Shown in pieces: positions 1 to 12,098 of a DNA stretch of 64,000 nt. Every line of letters starts with the position of its first letter. The first letter of the stretch is position 1. The position numbers and the translations under genes were made by a program. Origin of the DNA: Paraspadella gotoi (taxonomy: Eukaryota > Chaetognatha); the NCBI GenBank assembly GCA_051294375.1, contig CM119265.1, positions 17,922,484 to 17,986,483 on the forward strand, read 5' to 3'. The notes under the pieces were generated by a model. The model saw nothing but the letters and a program-made list of their open reading frames with translations, was not told the DNA's origin and did no database searches.

Positions 1-355
1 CCTCGACGACCCTGACGCCGGTGTCGACGGCCGACTCCAGGCGCCGCAATCGCCCGTCGAGGGCCTTCAGGCGCTGCGCCTGCTTGGCCTCTTGGGCGTC
101 GAACTCTTTCCAGAATTCCTCCTTGTGTTTGAGGAGTCGCTCGTCGAATCCGCGGATGGAGTCGGCCACCTCCTGCAGAACCGACGACGCCGCCAGGTAT
201 TCTTCCAAGTAGGCCGAGTTTCGCGGCGACGTTTTGGAGACGGAGCCGGCGCCTGAAGCCCAGTTGGTCGTCGAGGGAGCTTGGGCGGAGGAGAGGGTGG
301 GGAGAAGGAAAAGGGGGAAGAGGAGAAAGGGGAGGTCGGAGTAGAGGAGCGCCAT
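1..355 (-). CDS. secreted coiled-coil protein, N-terminal part (runs off the window)
   Basis: An open frame starts at ATG 355-353 and runs 118 codons to the window edge without a stop. Residues 1-26 look like a signal peptide: MALLYSD, then a Leu/Phe/Pro hydrophobic core at residues 8-19, then TLSSAQA, which offers an A-X-A type cleavage site. A short Ser/Thr/Gly-rich linker follows. From about residue 45 comes a charged, heptad-like helical stretch containing segments such as YLEEYLAASSVLQEV, HKEEFWKEFDAQEAK and RLRRLESAVD, typical of a coiled coil. Codons are rich in G/C at the third position, and the other frames give low-complexity Arg/Pro peptides, so this frame is the coding one. The product should enter the secretory pathway. 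The coiled coil could precede a C-terminal domain outside the window, so I do not name a family. The ATG lies inside an AGATGGCGCT motif. Confidence 0.8.
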   Translation of the reverse strand, partial: MALLYSDLPFLLFPLFLLPTLSSAQAPSTTNWASGAGSVSKTSPRNSAYLEEYLAASSVLQEVADSIRGFDERLLKHKEEFWKEFDAQEAKQAQRLKALDGRLRRLESAVDTGVRVVE

Positions 356-983
356 CTATGGCAAAGTTTTTTTTCCAAAGTGTTTTTTTTTTTATATTGT
401 TTCGTTTTAAATTTGTGACAGATTTTCCTGGAATACAAACGATGTCGAGGACAACGCAAAACTCGAAAAAAAACAACGATTAGGTTATCGAATTTAGTAA
501 CGAAAGAGGTTCCAAAACAAAAGAAACAGATTTGAGGCAAAAGAGACAAAAGTTGAGCAAGAAAAATAAAACGTTGACGACGATGATGTCGAAGACAAAG
601 ATGATAAAGTTGACGACGACGATGAGAGCGACGAAGATGACGAAACCAACGACGACGAAGGAAGGAGTCACGATTTTAATCTTCCATTCGTGGAATTTTT
701 GATCCGATTCGGTCCGAGATAAAAAGGTTTTTATTTTAGGGGAGAAAATAAAAAAAAATATTCTTAGAGTCAAAACACAAAAAAAAAGAACAAAAGGCCA
801 TCTCCCCGAATCTTGGGACAAAAAAAAAAAAAAAAGAATTGAAAAGAATCTTTATATTCGATAAAAAAAAAACTTGGGCCGATTAAAAACGCATTTTTTC
901 CCTCCCTTTTTTTTTCTATCCGGTCCCTGAAGTCGTCGATTTGGGATCGGGATTTCTTTTTCCCCTCTCCTTCCTTCAATTTA

Positions 984-1076
<93 letters not shown>

Positions 1077-1754
1077 ATCGAGTTTCGATTTAGGCATTGA
1101 TTAAAAAAAAAAAATTCAAAGGGGGAAAAAAAAGTAGACGTAATGTGAGGAAACTTGAGATCTGACGTTATGAAAAAAAAGTGATTGAAATCGTGCCGGT
1201 GATGTGATGAAAGCAAGTGACAGATACCTGGAACCAGAAAATATCTTTACCGCGTTTGTAGAAAAGTTTTACTAAGTTTACTAATTTTCAGTCAATCAAC
1301 ACGATAGAAATAATGGCAACTAATATTATTCCTAAAGATTCCGATTTTTTTACTACAACTCTAGTACTTTGGTGTGGCCGACAGGGAATGAACTTTGGTA
1401 ATTTCAGCATTAAACCTGATCTTGGATTTTTTATTTTTTTAAAAATAGTTGACCTTTCACTGGGCAGGGGAAAAATATTGAAGAGATTTATTTTTAACGA
1501 AAATTAACTCGGGCGCAACTTAAGTAAAATGAGACTGATTGTCGAATTATTATTTAAAAAAAGAAAAAATGTAAAAAATAGGGTCGGAACATGAGGTAAG
1601 ACTAAGAGATCGGGATCACATACGTATTCGGAGAATGAAGATTGACGAATCTAGCAGAACAAGACTCGATCGTTGTTATTTTAAGAATCAAAAGAGAAAA
1701 TAAAGGACTTGAGAACGATATCAGAAATAAAAGGGGTCGTTCCGCGTCTTCTCT
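356..1754. other. intergenic, with a CT microsatellite
   Basis: This is the region upstream of the coiled-coil gene. It is rich in A runs and GAC/GAT triplets, and includes an uninterrupted-looking (CT)n array at about 985-1071. The open frames here are short or consist of microsatellite translation. I see no convincing exon. A promoter for the minus-strand gene at 1-355 presumably lies here, but I cannot point to a TATA box or initiator. Confidence 0.6.
985..1071. repeat. (CT)n microsatellite
   Basis: Dinucleotide CT repeat of about 87 bp with one TT interruption near 1031. Read on the minus strand it gives the Arg-Glu repeat of a spurious ORF. Confidence 0.95.
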
Positions 1755-1898
1755 GCGTTCGCCGCGTTCGCCGCGTTCGCCGCGTTCGCCGCGTTCGCCG
1801 CGTTCGCCGCGTTCGCCGCGTTCGCCGCGTTCGCCGCGTTCGCCGCGTTCGCCGCGTTCGCCGCGTTCGCCGCGTTCGCCGCGTTCGCCGCGCCCGCC
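1755..1898. repeat. 9-bp minisatellite, 15 perfect units plus one degenerate
   Basis: The unit gcgttcgcc repeats perfectly from 1755 to 1889 and once more imperfectly to 1898. The period is a multiple of three, so all six frames stay open. The minus strand reads Gly-Glu-Arg (a collagen-like triplet) and the plus strand reads Ser-Pro-Arg or Arg-Val-Arg. No flanking collagen exon or splice signal supports coding, so I treat it as non-coding unless transcript data show otherwise. Confidence 0.9.
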
Positions 1899-3495
1899 AT
1901 TCCCGTCTTCGTTACCGCCGATGTCTGATCTCTGGTACTTATCCGACATTTTTTTGCCTCCCCTTCTTCCCATCAAAATTCGCCGCCCGTCAAAGTCAAA
2001 AAAAGGGGAAAAAAAAAAGCCGTCAAAAGATCCATTTGTTAATTACTGACCGATGGAAGGTCAGTTGGGTAATTGGGGAATTGGGAGGAAAAAGAGGAGG
2101 AAGAGGTGACGTGGAAAAAGGGGAAAAAAAGGAAAATATGAAGCCTTGAGGGGAACGAAAAGGAAGGAAAGGGTGTAACGGTGAGTGTATCCGTCGGAGA
2201 AGAGGGGAGGTGGGGGAGAAGGAGAAATACGATTAGTCAGAAAACGAAAACCCAAGAATCCAGGGGTTGTTTTTTTTTCGGCCGCAAAGAATCGTCGCGA
2301 TTCGGAATGAAGGATTGAGCCGTCGTCGAGTCCCTAACTTGGGACGCGCCGACGTTAAGTGGCCGTCAAAGGCGTCGGCGACGCCTTCGACGATCGCCAG
2401 ACGCAAAGAATTCGTCTTCTTCGTCGGAGGCCGTAAATTTACGCCGAAGGAAAAACATTCGGACGTTCGGCGGAAAGTTGTGTTTTTTTTTCCCCTGGGC
2501 TTGTGGGTAGAGCGGAGTGGGAATAGTGGGCGAGGGAGAGAGTGGGGAAGTATATACAGGTAAGCAACACGAGGTAACGATTAAAGGGTTTTAGATAAAG
2601 GGTTAGCAAAACTTGATACAGGGTTAGTTGGTGAAGATGAGTCGATTTGAGGTGGGTGGTTCAGGATGAGTTGCGTCCGGTGGCCATCGGGAAGGCATAT
2701 TTGAGCGAAAAGGAAAAAAAAGTGAGAAAAAAAGAAGGAAATGATAGAAGAGCCAAAGAAAGAGGGAAAATTGGAAGCGGTTTTCGAAAAGATGCGGAGT
2801 CTGATAGTAATGATGATTATTAATTATATTTATACATATATTTAGATATTTATACACATATCTATATATATACAAATATGCTGAACTGAAAAGATATTTG
2901 ATGGTATTGATTATTGATTGAACTATCCAAAAAATATAAACAACTCATTGCCACGGGACCAATTTAAATAGATAAAAGGAAAATTACAAGATATGCGTAG
3001 ACGCATAAAGAATCCACAGACGCGCGCGAACCCCCAAAAATTTATGGAAGTGAGAGGAAACAGACAAGTTGGCTGAGTAATAAAATGAAATATAAAAAAG
3101 AGAGGATGTGAGAAAAAAAAATTAAAAGAAAACATATTAATTGGAAATGATGAATCGATAAAAAATTTGTTAGGTGGTGAAGTAAAGAAAAGTAAGAGTG
3201 AAAATTTTAGCTCAAATTCTGGTGAGTAAAAATAGTTAAACAAAGACAATTATTTAAATTTAGAAGTTCAATAATTCAATAGCTCATTATTGAAATTTAG
3301 AAGTTTAATAATTCCATAGCTCAACCGCTGCATGACGCAAATTAGGAGTAAAACCAAACAAAGCTCGACCGAGAAAAAAAGGCTATGAAAATAACCGAGG
3401 AGAATTTGAAAACAAATTATTAACGGAAGAAATGAAAATAAAAAAAAATCCAGATAAGTTAAACAAGATCTTAAAAAATGAGTCGAAAATGAGCA
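1899..3495. other. intergenic, no supported gene
   Basis: The region holds a GC-rich island at about 2280-2480 with overlapping open frames on both strands and no clear splice sites, then AT-rich sequence to the gap. Frames at 2267-2563 (plus) and on the opposite strand are equally plausible and equally unsupported. I see no domain or repeat family. Confidence 0.5.
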
Positions 3496-3520
3496 NNNNN
3501 NNNNNNNNNNNNNNNNNNNN
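3496..3520. other. assembly gap, 25 N
   Basis: A run of exactly 25 N followed by a poly(A) stretch. The same length recurs at 11703, 48580, 55553 and 62585, so 25 N is a placeholder and not a measured length. Confidence 1.
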
Positions 3521-3602
3521 AAAAAAAAAAAAAAAAAAAAAAACCCAAAAAACCTCGATATAATCAAACGTTAACAATAACACTGTGAGATAGTGAAAGC
3601 GA

Positions 3603-3608
<6 letters not shown>

Positions 3609-3656
<48 letters not shown>

Positions 3657-3672
3657 GAGAGAGAGAGAGATT

Positions 3673-3703
<31 letters not shown>
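3609..3703. repeat. (GA)n microsatellite, interrupted
   Basis: GA repeat with occasional AA or GG interruptions, immediately before the first copy of the 7.8 kb unit. Confidence 0.95.
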
Positions 3704-4014
3704 TGGATGATAAAATTTCGTTGCGCGACGACGACGAGAAGACGACGATGTCTTTACGGGCCGGCGGTGATCCCTTCTCTCACCGAGATGCCCTAACGTT
3801 GTTTTGATTGACAGCCTTTTTTCTCTCATTCGAAAGTTGTTTTTTTTGTTTTTTTTTGTTTCTATTTCTTTTTTTTTTTAAAGATTCGGAAAAAAATTCA
3901 AAACGTTAAGAAGTTTCCGCGAATCTCTTTCGGGGAAAAAAAAAATTTGACGTCGACACGAGAAAGCTTCGGGGTGGAGGAAGACAGAAAGAAAAAGGAA
4001 CTATTTCGCATTTT

Positions 4015-4070
<56 letters not shown>

Positions 4071-4199
4071 TCTCTCTCTCAAGTCCTCTCCCTTTTCGCT
4101 TTCTCTCCAAAACGAAACAAATGAATCTTTGTTTTTTTTCCGAAATTTCCTAGATAAACTTTAATTCCTTCGCTTTTCCCAAGGAACACGAACGACGAT

Positions 4200-4635
4200 C
4201 ACGTGATAAAACGAGATCGCGCGATGCGAACAAGATCACAATTGGTCACGTGATCAGGAACGGGAACCGCGGGATGAGCTCGACACCGCGCGAGATCAGT
4301 GAAACAGGAATCTTATATTCAAACTTGATCACATGATTCGCAATGATAACGAGAAGTATATTTATTTGCCGATGAAAGTATCGTCGGATAGACGTCGATT
4401 GTCGGAATGTCCTTGCGGGAAAAAAGAGCGTTCGAATTCAAAGTTTATTTTTCGCAGTTTTTATGGGAAGAAATAAGATTCAAATTCAAAATAAAATAAT
4501 GTTTATTGGTTTTTTTCTTTCCATAAGTGTAAATCATGCATTTATCCTTTTTTCATTTAAATTTTACAAGAATTGAAATAATATCAAACAAGATAATAAC
4601 AGGATCAACTCTCGATACGAAGCGAGCGTCACGTG
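4200..4635. promoter_or_regulatory. CACGTG E-box cluster, copy A
   Basis: Three CACGTG hexamers (4200-4205, 4247-4252, 4630-4635) and one CACATG (4330-4335). Most sit in extended palindromes of the type GATCACGTGAT. CACGTG is the canonical site for bHLH-zip factors (Myc/Max, USF, MITF/TFE families). Function here is inference from the motif and its density only. Confidence 0.4.
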
Positions 4636-4862
4636 ATTCTGACTCGGCTCGCGTTGAATAACGTCTGCCAAGAAAGAATTTCGACGTTGAAGGAGTCTGG
4701 AGTGCAGAGGTGAAATTTCGTGGCCCGCTGAGACATTGATGGAGATAAGCTGCGTGAGACATTGGTGAGAATATACTTGAAGACGTTTGATGGAAGTGAC
4801 TGCGAAGTGAAAAGTTGGACGTGGACTGAGGAAACGTTGATAATGAGTGGAAGAGGCATGAT

Positions 4863-4900
<38 letters not shown>

Positions 4901-7685
4901 AGAGAGATAGCAAGAGAGAGCTTAAAAATATCATTTTACTTTTTATTTTCGTTTGGACGATCTTTTACTGTATCGGAACTCGACTATGATCGATGAAAAG
5001 AGAAAAAGATGGAGAACCAAATCGTCGGTGAATGAAGATCGGAGAGAGAGAGAGAAAAGACGAGAAGAGAAGAGAGGAGAGACAGAGAGAGAGGAGAGAG
5101 AGAGAGAGAGAGAGGAGAGGAGAGAGAGAGAGAGAAAGAGAGAGCAGAGAGAGAGAGCAGAGAGAAAACTCTTTTCATTTCCGCGCGAACAATTAACCCT
5201 TTGAAGTTTTCGAGCGAAGAAAAGAGATACTTCGCCGAAAAACACTGAGAAATCCGTTAGGCGATACGAGCTCTAGCGCTTTTTTTTTTGGGGGGGGGTT
5301 GGAGAGGATGGGGTATCGGTGTGTGTATCTCAGAGGAAAAAAGCCATTTTGTAGCGGCGGAAAGAGTAAGTTCGTTAAAAATATTTATTCAGTAAATAAT
5401 GACCTCGTCTCGTGTAATGTAATTTTCGATAGTAGACATATGAGGACGACTTGTAACAAAAGATTTTAGGTAATGCTAATACTAAAATTTTAAATTTTAG
5501 ACCTTTTTTTAAAAAAATGTTTCTTCGGTTTCTAAACGTTTAATTAACCAAAAGTCAATTTTTATTTTTCAGAATTACAAGACGTAGGAAAAATATGGTC
5601 AAATCACGAAATACTTTGCTTTCTTCGCTTGCGGATGAATTTGTAAAAACAAAGTAGGTTTTTGTCATTCTTGGCGTTTTTTAAATTTATTTATTTTTTG
5701 AATATTTGAAAAATGGTTATTTAAATTTTCGGCGGAGCGGAAACCCGGCACAAAAAAAAAATCCGTTTTTTTCTATGCGGGAAACAAGGTATGGAATATT
5801 ACCCGCGAAAATCGATTTGTAAAAAAAAAATAAGAAAAAGAAAAATCGATGAGTTCTTTCAACAGAAAACGATAACAAGTCTTCTGCCCTGAGCATTGCG
5901 TATTGACTTATTTAATGCCGATTCTTCTGTCATTGAGTCATTATGGCTTTATTTATTTCTCCTTTTCTCCTTGCCCATTTCTTTTGTAAACACCATAACG
6001 TAAACACAGTTATCAACTCGGAGATATTAATTACAAAGGAACTCTCGCTAATTTCCCTACCTTTGGGCCAGAAAACGAACCCACCGTGAAATTCCGAAAC
6101 TGGGTGGAATCGGTAGTCCAGGTTTAGAGCCGAAATTATCGGCGAGATTCGTCGTCCGAGATCTAAAGAGGGGAAGATTGCCGATTCGGCCACCGGCACC
6201 TCTTGAGGCGATGATTGATGTCTGCGGAAGATTGAGCTCAATTGGCTAATGCGACGCTTAAATCGACGTACAGGTATTTTCTTTATTCTTTATGTCTTGA
6301 ACATTGTATTTGAACCTTTCTTTTGCCTTGTTGTTTATAATTAATTGAAGTTAATCTTTTTTCAAAACGTTGTTTTCGCTGGATGAAGTCTCGCAAAAGA
6401 ACCGAAACATGCTCCGTTTTTTATGCTAAAATTGACGAAATTGTTTTTTGATGCAACAACGATTTAAAAAAAAATTTTAATATATTTTTATTATAATACA
6501 GACATGATTAGACTCTAATAGCGAGTCTTCATCAGTGCGCGATAATCACCGAACTATGCTAAAATACCATGCTTATGCTACTATGCTAAAAGTACCAATT
6601 TCATAAAAACTTTTCCGTCGCCGGTAATTACAATTCAAAACTTTCCTAAATTACGTATAATCTAGATATTTAAATCTTTATTTGACATTGTCCCTAACTT
6701 GCATTTAAAATGTTCCCGTCGGCGACGACTTTCATTCCAGGTTTAGCCGTTTGTATATCTATTCACAACGACAAATGGAGAATTCTCTCCGAGGATGCAT
6801 GCTCTTGTATTTTTATCATTTTCGGAAAATTGTCTGAGATTCTGATGAAAATAAAAATTAAAATATACCATATCGAAATTTTTTAGGAAAAATATCGAAT
6901 TTTTTTCGTTCCCGTTTGAGAATACGAAACGAGGAAAGCGTTCGTTCCTCGATTTAAATTTTAATTTCTTTTAACATTCTTATCTTTCATTAGTCTTCGC
7001 TGTAATAGCAGTTACGATATTTAATATCTTTTCTTCTTTTTTTTAAATTCTTACTATAATTGGAGAAATTTATGTTACGAAGTTACGAGAGCTGCTTCGA
7101 TAGAGGAATTAATAGTAACCACTACCTTTGTAAATAGTAAATTTTTTTTGTAGCCTCACAAAGAGTAGACCTTTTTTAGACATTCCCTAGCTTTAAAAGA
7201 TAAAAGAAGGTCAGGTCAAGAAGAATAAAGTTTTAAAAGGATTCCGGAACTCATCGAGCAGGAACATCGAAAGAAAACTCGACCATCGCTTTCATTCGGT
7301 CCTCCTCTCTTCCTCCTCCTCCTCTCTCTCTCACCTCTCTGCTCCATTGTGCCTCGCCCGGACCCACGTTTCCCGAATCTTCAATTTAGCCCCTTGCTCA
7401 TATTCACCTGCTGTCCTCGCTTCTCTCCTCCTCTTCCCTCATCCTCAAACGAATGCACACACTCTCCATCCCCTTCGTCTCGGGGCCACCCAGCCTCTGC
7501 GATAGATTTAATTTTTTTTTTGGCGAGGCTTATAAAAAAAGAGAGAAAGGAATATAAATTTTTTAAGTTAAATAAGACTTGAATCGCTGCTTTTAAATCT
7601 TTAAACGCTTTCTCGAAGAAACGCTCTCTCGCTTACTCACTACACCCTTCTCGCTTACTGGTTAGTAGCCATATTCCCATTTCAC

Positions 7686-7854
7686 GCCGATACTCTCTTG
7701 CTCTCTTTCTTTCTTTCTTTCTTCTTTCTTTCTTTCTTTCTTTCTTTCTTCTTTCTTCTTTCTTTCTCGCTTCTTCTTCTTCGTTTCTCTCTCTTCTCTG
7801 CCTTCTCGGATCTCTCTCTCTCTCTCTCTCTCTGATCTCTCATCTTCTCTCTCT

Positions 7855-7888
<34 letters not shown>

Positions 7889-7900
7889 CTCCTCCGTTCT
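7686..7900. repeat. mixed CTTT / CT microsatellite tract (copy A)
   Basis: Tetranucleotide CTTT repeats pass into CT repeats with irregular interruptions. The equivalent tract is cleaner in copies B (about 15425-15640) and C (about 22815-23030). Confidence 0.9.
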
Positions 7901-10299
7901 CTACATACTCTTGTCGCTCTTACCCAGAGGGAAAAGGCTCATCCCCTTGATATTTTTAATCTCACACGAGCTACAGGTCGGTCGAGGTTATAATGCGAAA
8001 TCAACATCCACCCCCCCCTTTCGCATTTTTTTCGCGCCACCTTGAAAGCCCCGTCGATTCGGAGTAAATAAGTTCGCTGAGGAATTGTGCTTGCGCAGCG
8101 GACAGTTAGCCCAGCGTATCTCACCGCAGCTCACCACAGCAGGCAGGATGGAATAAGCGGTGCCTCCTGCGAGGACGCTGTTACGTAGATGGCGTTCGGT
8201 GAGCGTCGATGATTGAATGCCGCGTGTCGTTAAAAAAAACCAAAAACAACTATATCGTACACACATTGGTACATCCACTTAACTTCTCTTAATCGGAACA
8301 TTGGAAGAACAGAAAACATTAACACATTACCTACAATGCGAACTGGCTAAACGTGCATTATTCATGCATAATTCAGAATAGACACCTGGGTCCCTTTCTT
8401 TCTTTCAGTTTTTTTCCAATCGCGTGAATTTCGTTACTTCGAGGTAGTTAGTTACGCATTATTTTTTTTAAAGGTAAGACAATAATTACTCAGCAATAAA
8501 GCGATGAATCTCTTTACAAACTCTTAGTCACATCTGGTACGATAGCAATATGTAAGTTCAAATGTTATACATCATAATTTCAAACCTCGCGTTTTTATTT
8601 TTGCTGAAACATTGTCCGCCCGACGGTCCGAACTAAAACCAATAATACGGATGACAAGCGCGGAATTCGGAAACTCGGATAATAAAAACAAAAAAAGAAA
8701 AAAACGCTCTCAAAGAAAACACACAATGAGATCTGCCGTATTGGATCCGAGGTGTTCGGCGTAATAAAGGGGCAGGCAACTAAATAGGGGGGGAGTTTTA
8801 GGGGGGGGGGGACGTATTGGGGGGGGCGTTAAGAGAGGAGAGACGAAATTCCTGCGGACGATGGAACCAGGTTTTGAATCACTAATTGATGGAGAGAGTT
8901 TTCTCCGGTTTGAGTTCCACTCGAACCCAGATTTGGGGCGTCCCTAACTGATTCTCAACGACGTGAAAAAAATTGAAAGGGGACCTCACCATCACCTCCA
9001 TCCCTTCATTTTCGAGTTAATTCCCTGTCCAAACAACAAAACGACATTTTTGGGCATTTTATTTTATTTTTAAAAGTTTTTTTTGAGCTACAACGATGAC
9101 GATTTTTAAAATCAAGAATGAAAATAGTTATTATATGCTTCGTTCAGAAATGAAAAAAAAATATTCCGTTAATCTTAGATTCAGTAGGGCCAATCTAATC
9201 ATCGAAAACGTTTTAAAACCAATGTCACTATAACATTAAATTCACCGGAGCTCAAATAAATTTTTTTTCCGCTTTTCCGACAAATTCTGAATATCGCGCA
9301 AAGTAAAATTATCAAAGATCGTTCGCTTTATTTCTCGAACACGATGTTTTGAATTCAGACCTTCAATAAATTGAGGGTTCACCGTCCTACGTCCCTCTTT
9401 CGATCCGTCAGTCGGGAAGATTGACGTTCCGCTGCGGTCGACGTCGCTGATTTTACCGTCATCTCTAACGAGTCGCCCCCAATTTTTCTCCGCATTAAAA
9501 ACAAGAGTTTATGCTTTCGTCCTCGAACGCAGTGAAGGAACAGGGGGGGGGGGTGTTTGTGACGAAGGGAGTGAGAGATGGTCGGAATGTTGAGCGGAAG
9601 TATTTGTGAGTAGGATAAAAGAATAATTATAATTTGTTCATAACTGTGATAACAGGTGGTATAAAAATATTATAGTAGGCAACGGGGGGACATGTGTGAT
9701 GCCTGGGTGTACTCGTTCCATCCCAAGCTATACGCGAGGCAAATTTAGATTCGTCACAATAGTAATTATTAAAATTATAGACGCGGGGAACCTAGCTTGC
9801 GATCACGTAGGCGTGAATCTCTCAGTAAAAACAACTTTTCCTCGGTGTCGTGAATTCTTGAACCTCGGCCCGTGAATGGTCCACGACCGTCGCTCGCCCC
9901 TCCTCGGATCCTTCGCGCGGTTGTCGTGAACCTTCGCCCTCTCGATCGTCGACCCGAGACGAGAGGCGTGTTAATGGCGGCGCCGCGGCGCCGAATAGCG
10001 GTCAGAGGAACATGAAAACATGGAAGACATGGTTAGGAGATGACCTCGATGAGAATGTATGAATCCGGTACAAACTCTGATATCCTAAAGCATTGATTCT
10101 TTTCGGCGACAAGAGTCGAAAATCTTTTTTAAAAATAGACTTTTGAAAAGTTAGGCCGAAACGGATTCGACCCGGCACAATCCCCGCCTGTCATCGTGAA
10201 CAACCTCCGTGATTTTTCTTAAACAAGGAAGAAAGAGGGCGTGACTTCTTCCCCGAAATTGTTCACTCGAAAATAATCCCCGCGTCATTCCGCCTCTCA

Positions 10300-10587
10300 T
10301 TGATGGATGATGACGGGGAGGTCGCGGGATCCAAACCCGACATAGAGAGATCAAAAGAAAATGTCGGTTTTGTTCGCGACCAGAAGAGCGAATCACCGGC
10401 GGAGATCGAGTGCGAGGGGGAAATCTATGAGATTGGGAGGACGATCGTGAATACCATCCTCTTATCTATTGAGGCGAGAAGCTCTTTGAAGTCGCCACTA
10501 AAACCACACCGTTCCTTTTGGTTCAATACCCGGTATTTTTTGGACGCTTCTTTCCAATCGCCAACTCTTTTCTTTAAAATATTTTAA
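10300..10587 (+). CDS. unidentified 95-codon ORF, copy A
   Basis: Open frame starting MMDDDGEVAGSKPDIERS, mixed charged composition then a hydrophobic/aromatic C-terminal half. It is identical in copy B and frame-shifted in copy C. No domain is recognised. The AT-rich 3' half looks non-coding, so only the first ~45 codons may be an exon. A spurious ORF is the equal alternative. Confidence 0.2.
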   Translation: MMDDDGEVAGSKPDIERSKENVGFVRDQKSESPAEIECEGEIYEIGRTIVNTILLSIEARSSLKSPLKPHRSFWFNTRYFLDASFQSPTLFFKIF

Positions 10588-11183
10588 AATTCATTATACA
10601 ACGGTATCATTCTAATTCTTAATTACCATATATAAAAAATCACTTTTCAACGTTCTTCGTGTATGTTGAGAAGTAAAATTATTAGATTTAATCCAGTTTT
10701 TTTATTTCCTCTTTCTTTCTATTTCTTCTTTTTCCGATATTTTCTTTTCTTTTCTTTACTTTTGACTTTACTCTTCAAATCTAGATAGTTGCAGCTGTTT
10801 TTAAGAATCCGAGAAAGATAACGAAAAGAAGAAATAACACCAATGAGATTTAAAAAAAAAAAAAAACAAAAAAAAAAATAACAATCAACCAAAAAAAGCC
10901 GCGCGACGGGATTCGTTAACATCTTTCTCCTTCGTCATCATCGTCATCATCCTTCCGTCCTTGTTGTCAGTCAACAACTCTAATACGACAGGCCTTCGTA
11001 ATCGCGCGTCTCTTTACATTCATACGTCTGACGCCATAACTCTCTCGCGTTGTTGATCACTCATCTTCGAAAACAGAATATTATATCGCGTGTATCATCG
11101 CCGCGTCGTTATTAGATCATCGTCGTTCGTCGGCACTTAAGTCATCGTCGACATCGTCTGAAGTCGTTCTCGTTCTCGATTGT

Positions 11184-11221
<38 letters not shown>

Positions 11222-11702
11222 CGACGTGAAAACTTTGCCGCAGAAATGGTTGAAGGGTCATCCGTTTGGAGGCCGAGTGATGAAATCGCAGGTTCGTAAA
11301 AAAACTCATTTTGCCCCTTTGGGCAAAACTACTTTTTAGATGCGTCGAAGCATCTCTCTTGTAAAAAAAAATGAGTCGGCTGTTCGTCGAATATTCTCTT
11401 TTGGGTACAATCAAACCTACTTTTTTAAATACGTCAGGAAATTAGCCTTCACGATGATATCCCACGCGTGATGTCGTAAATCAATTTATTTCGTTTCGTG
11501 TCTCCGGAAAAGAACGTTATCACTCGGATGACTTGACACAGTCCGTAGTGCCCATCGCCAATCTTTTTTAAGTGAGAGTTTTAATGAGGCAGGCCAACTT
11601 ATCTCAGACGACGATGTCTTACGGCCGGCGGTGGATCCCTTCTCTCACCGAGATGCCCCTAACGTTGTTTTGATTGACAGCCTTTTTTTCTCATTCGAAA
11701 GT

Positions 11703-11727
11703 NNNNNNNNNNNNNNNNNNNNNNNNN
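11703..11727. other. assembly gap, 25 N, inside copy B
   Basis: Falls at the poly(T) tract equivalent to about 3838-3850 of copy A. Comparison with A suggests little or no real sequence is missing. Confidence 1.
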
Positions 11728-11897
11728 TGTTTTTTTTTGTTTTTTTTTGTTTCTATTTCTTTTTTTTTTTAAGATCGAAAGAAAATTCAAAACGTTAAGA
11801 AGTTTCCGCGAATCTCTTTCGGGGAAAAAAAAAATTTGACGTCGACCACCGAGAAAGCTCGGGGTGGAGGAAGACAGAAAGAAAAAGGAACTATTTC

Positions 11898-11976
<79 letters not shown>

Positions 11977-12098
11977 AAGTCGCTCCTCCCTTTCGCTTTT
12001 CTCTCCAAAAGCGAAACAAATGAATCTTTTTTTTTTTTCGAAATTTCCTAATAAACTTTAATTCCTTCGCTTTTCCCAAGGAACGACGAACGAACGAT

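Larger units (their letters stand above)
3742..11607. repeat. 7.8 kb tandem unit, copy A
   Basis: First of three head-to-tail copies. It begins at acgacgatgtcttt and ends at ...aacttatctcag, where copy B starts with the same sequence. Internal order: CT array, CACGTG cluster, GA arrays, AT-rich middle, mixed CT/CTTT tract, conserved GC-rich segments, (TCG)n tract. The copy is collinear with B but carries many scattered 1-2 base insertions, especially at about 7250-7560, so its frames are unreliable. Positions 10290-11607 appear letter-for-letter identical to 18131-19448. There are no terminal inverted repeats and no recognisable transposase or polymerase, so this looks like a segmental tandem repeat and not a known mobile element. 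Confidence 0.9.

Noticed and set aside
770-1216. 148-codon minus-strand frame with an Arg-Glu repeat
   Set aside because: It is a translation of the CT microsatellite with poly-Phe/Lys flanks. Many similar Ser-Leu or Arg-Glu frames (for example 12693-13073, 22813-23241, 44045-44359) have the same origin.
1602-1976. Collagen gene suggested by Gly-Glu-Arg triplets
   Set aside because: All triplets come from one identical 9-bp unit, the flanks have no Gly-X-Y pattern, and no splice signals bracket the frame.
2267-2563. 98-codon plus-strand ORF in a GC-rich island
   Set aside because: The opposite strand has an equally protein-like frame over the same bases, and neither has a start or splice context.
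5930-6241. Minus-strand ORF present in each 7.8 kb copy
   Set aside because: The N-terminal half differs between copies because of single-base indels. Conservation between such recent copies is not evidence of coding.
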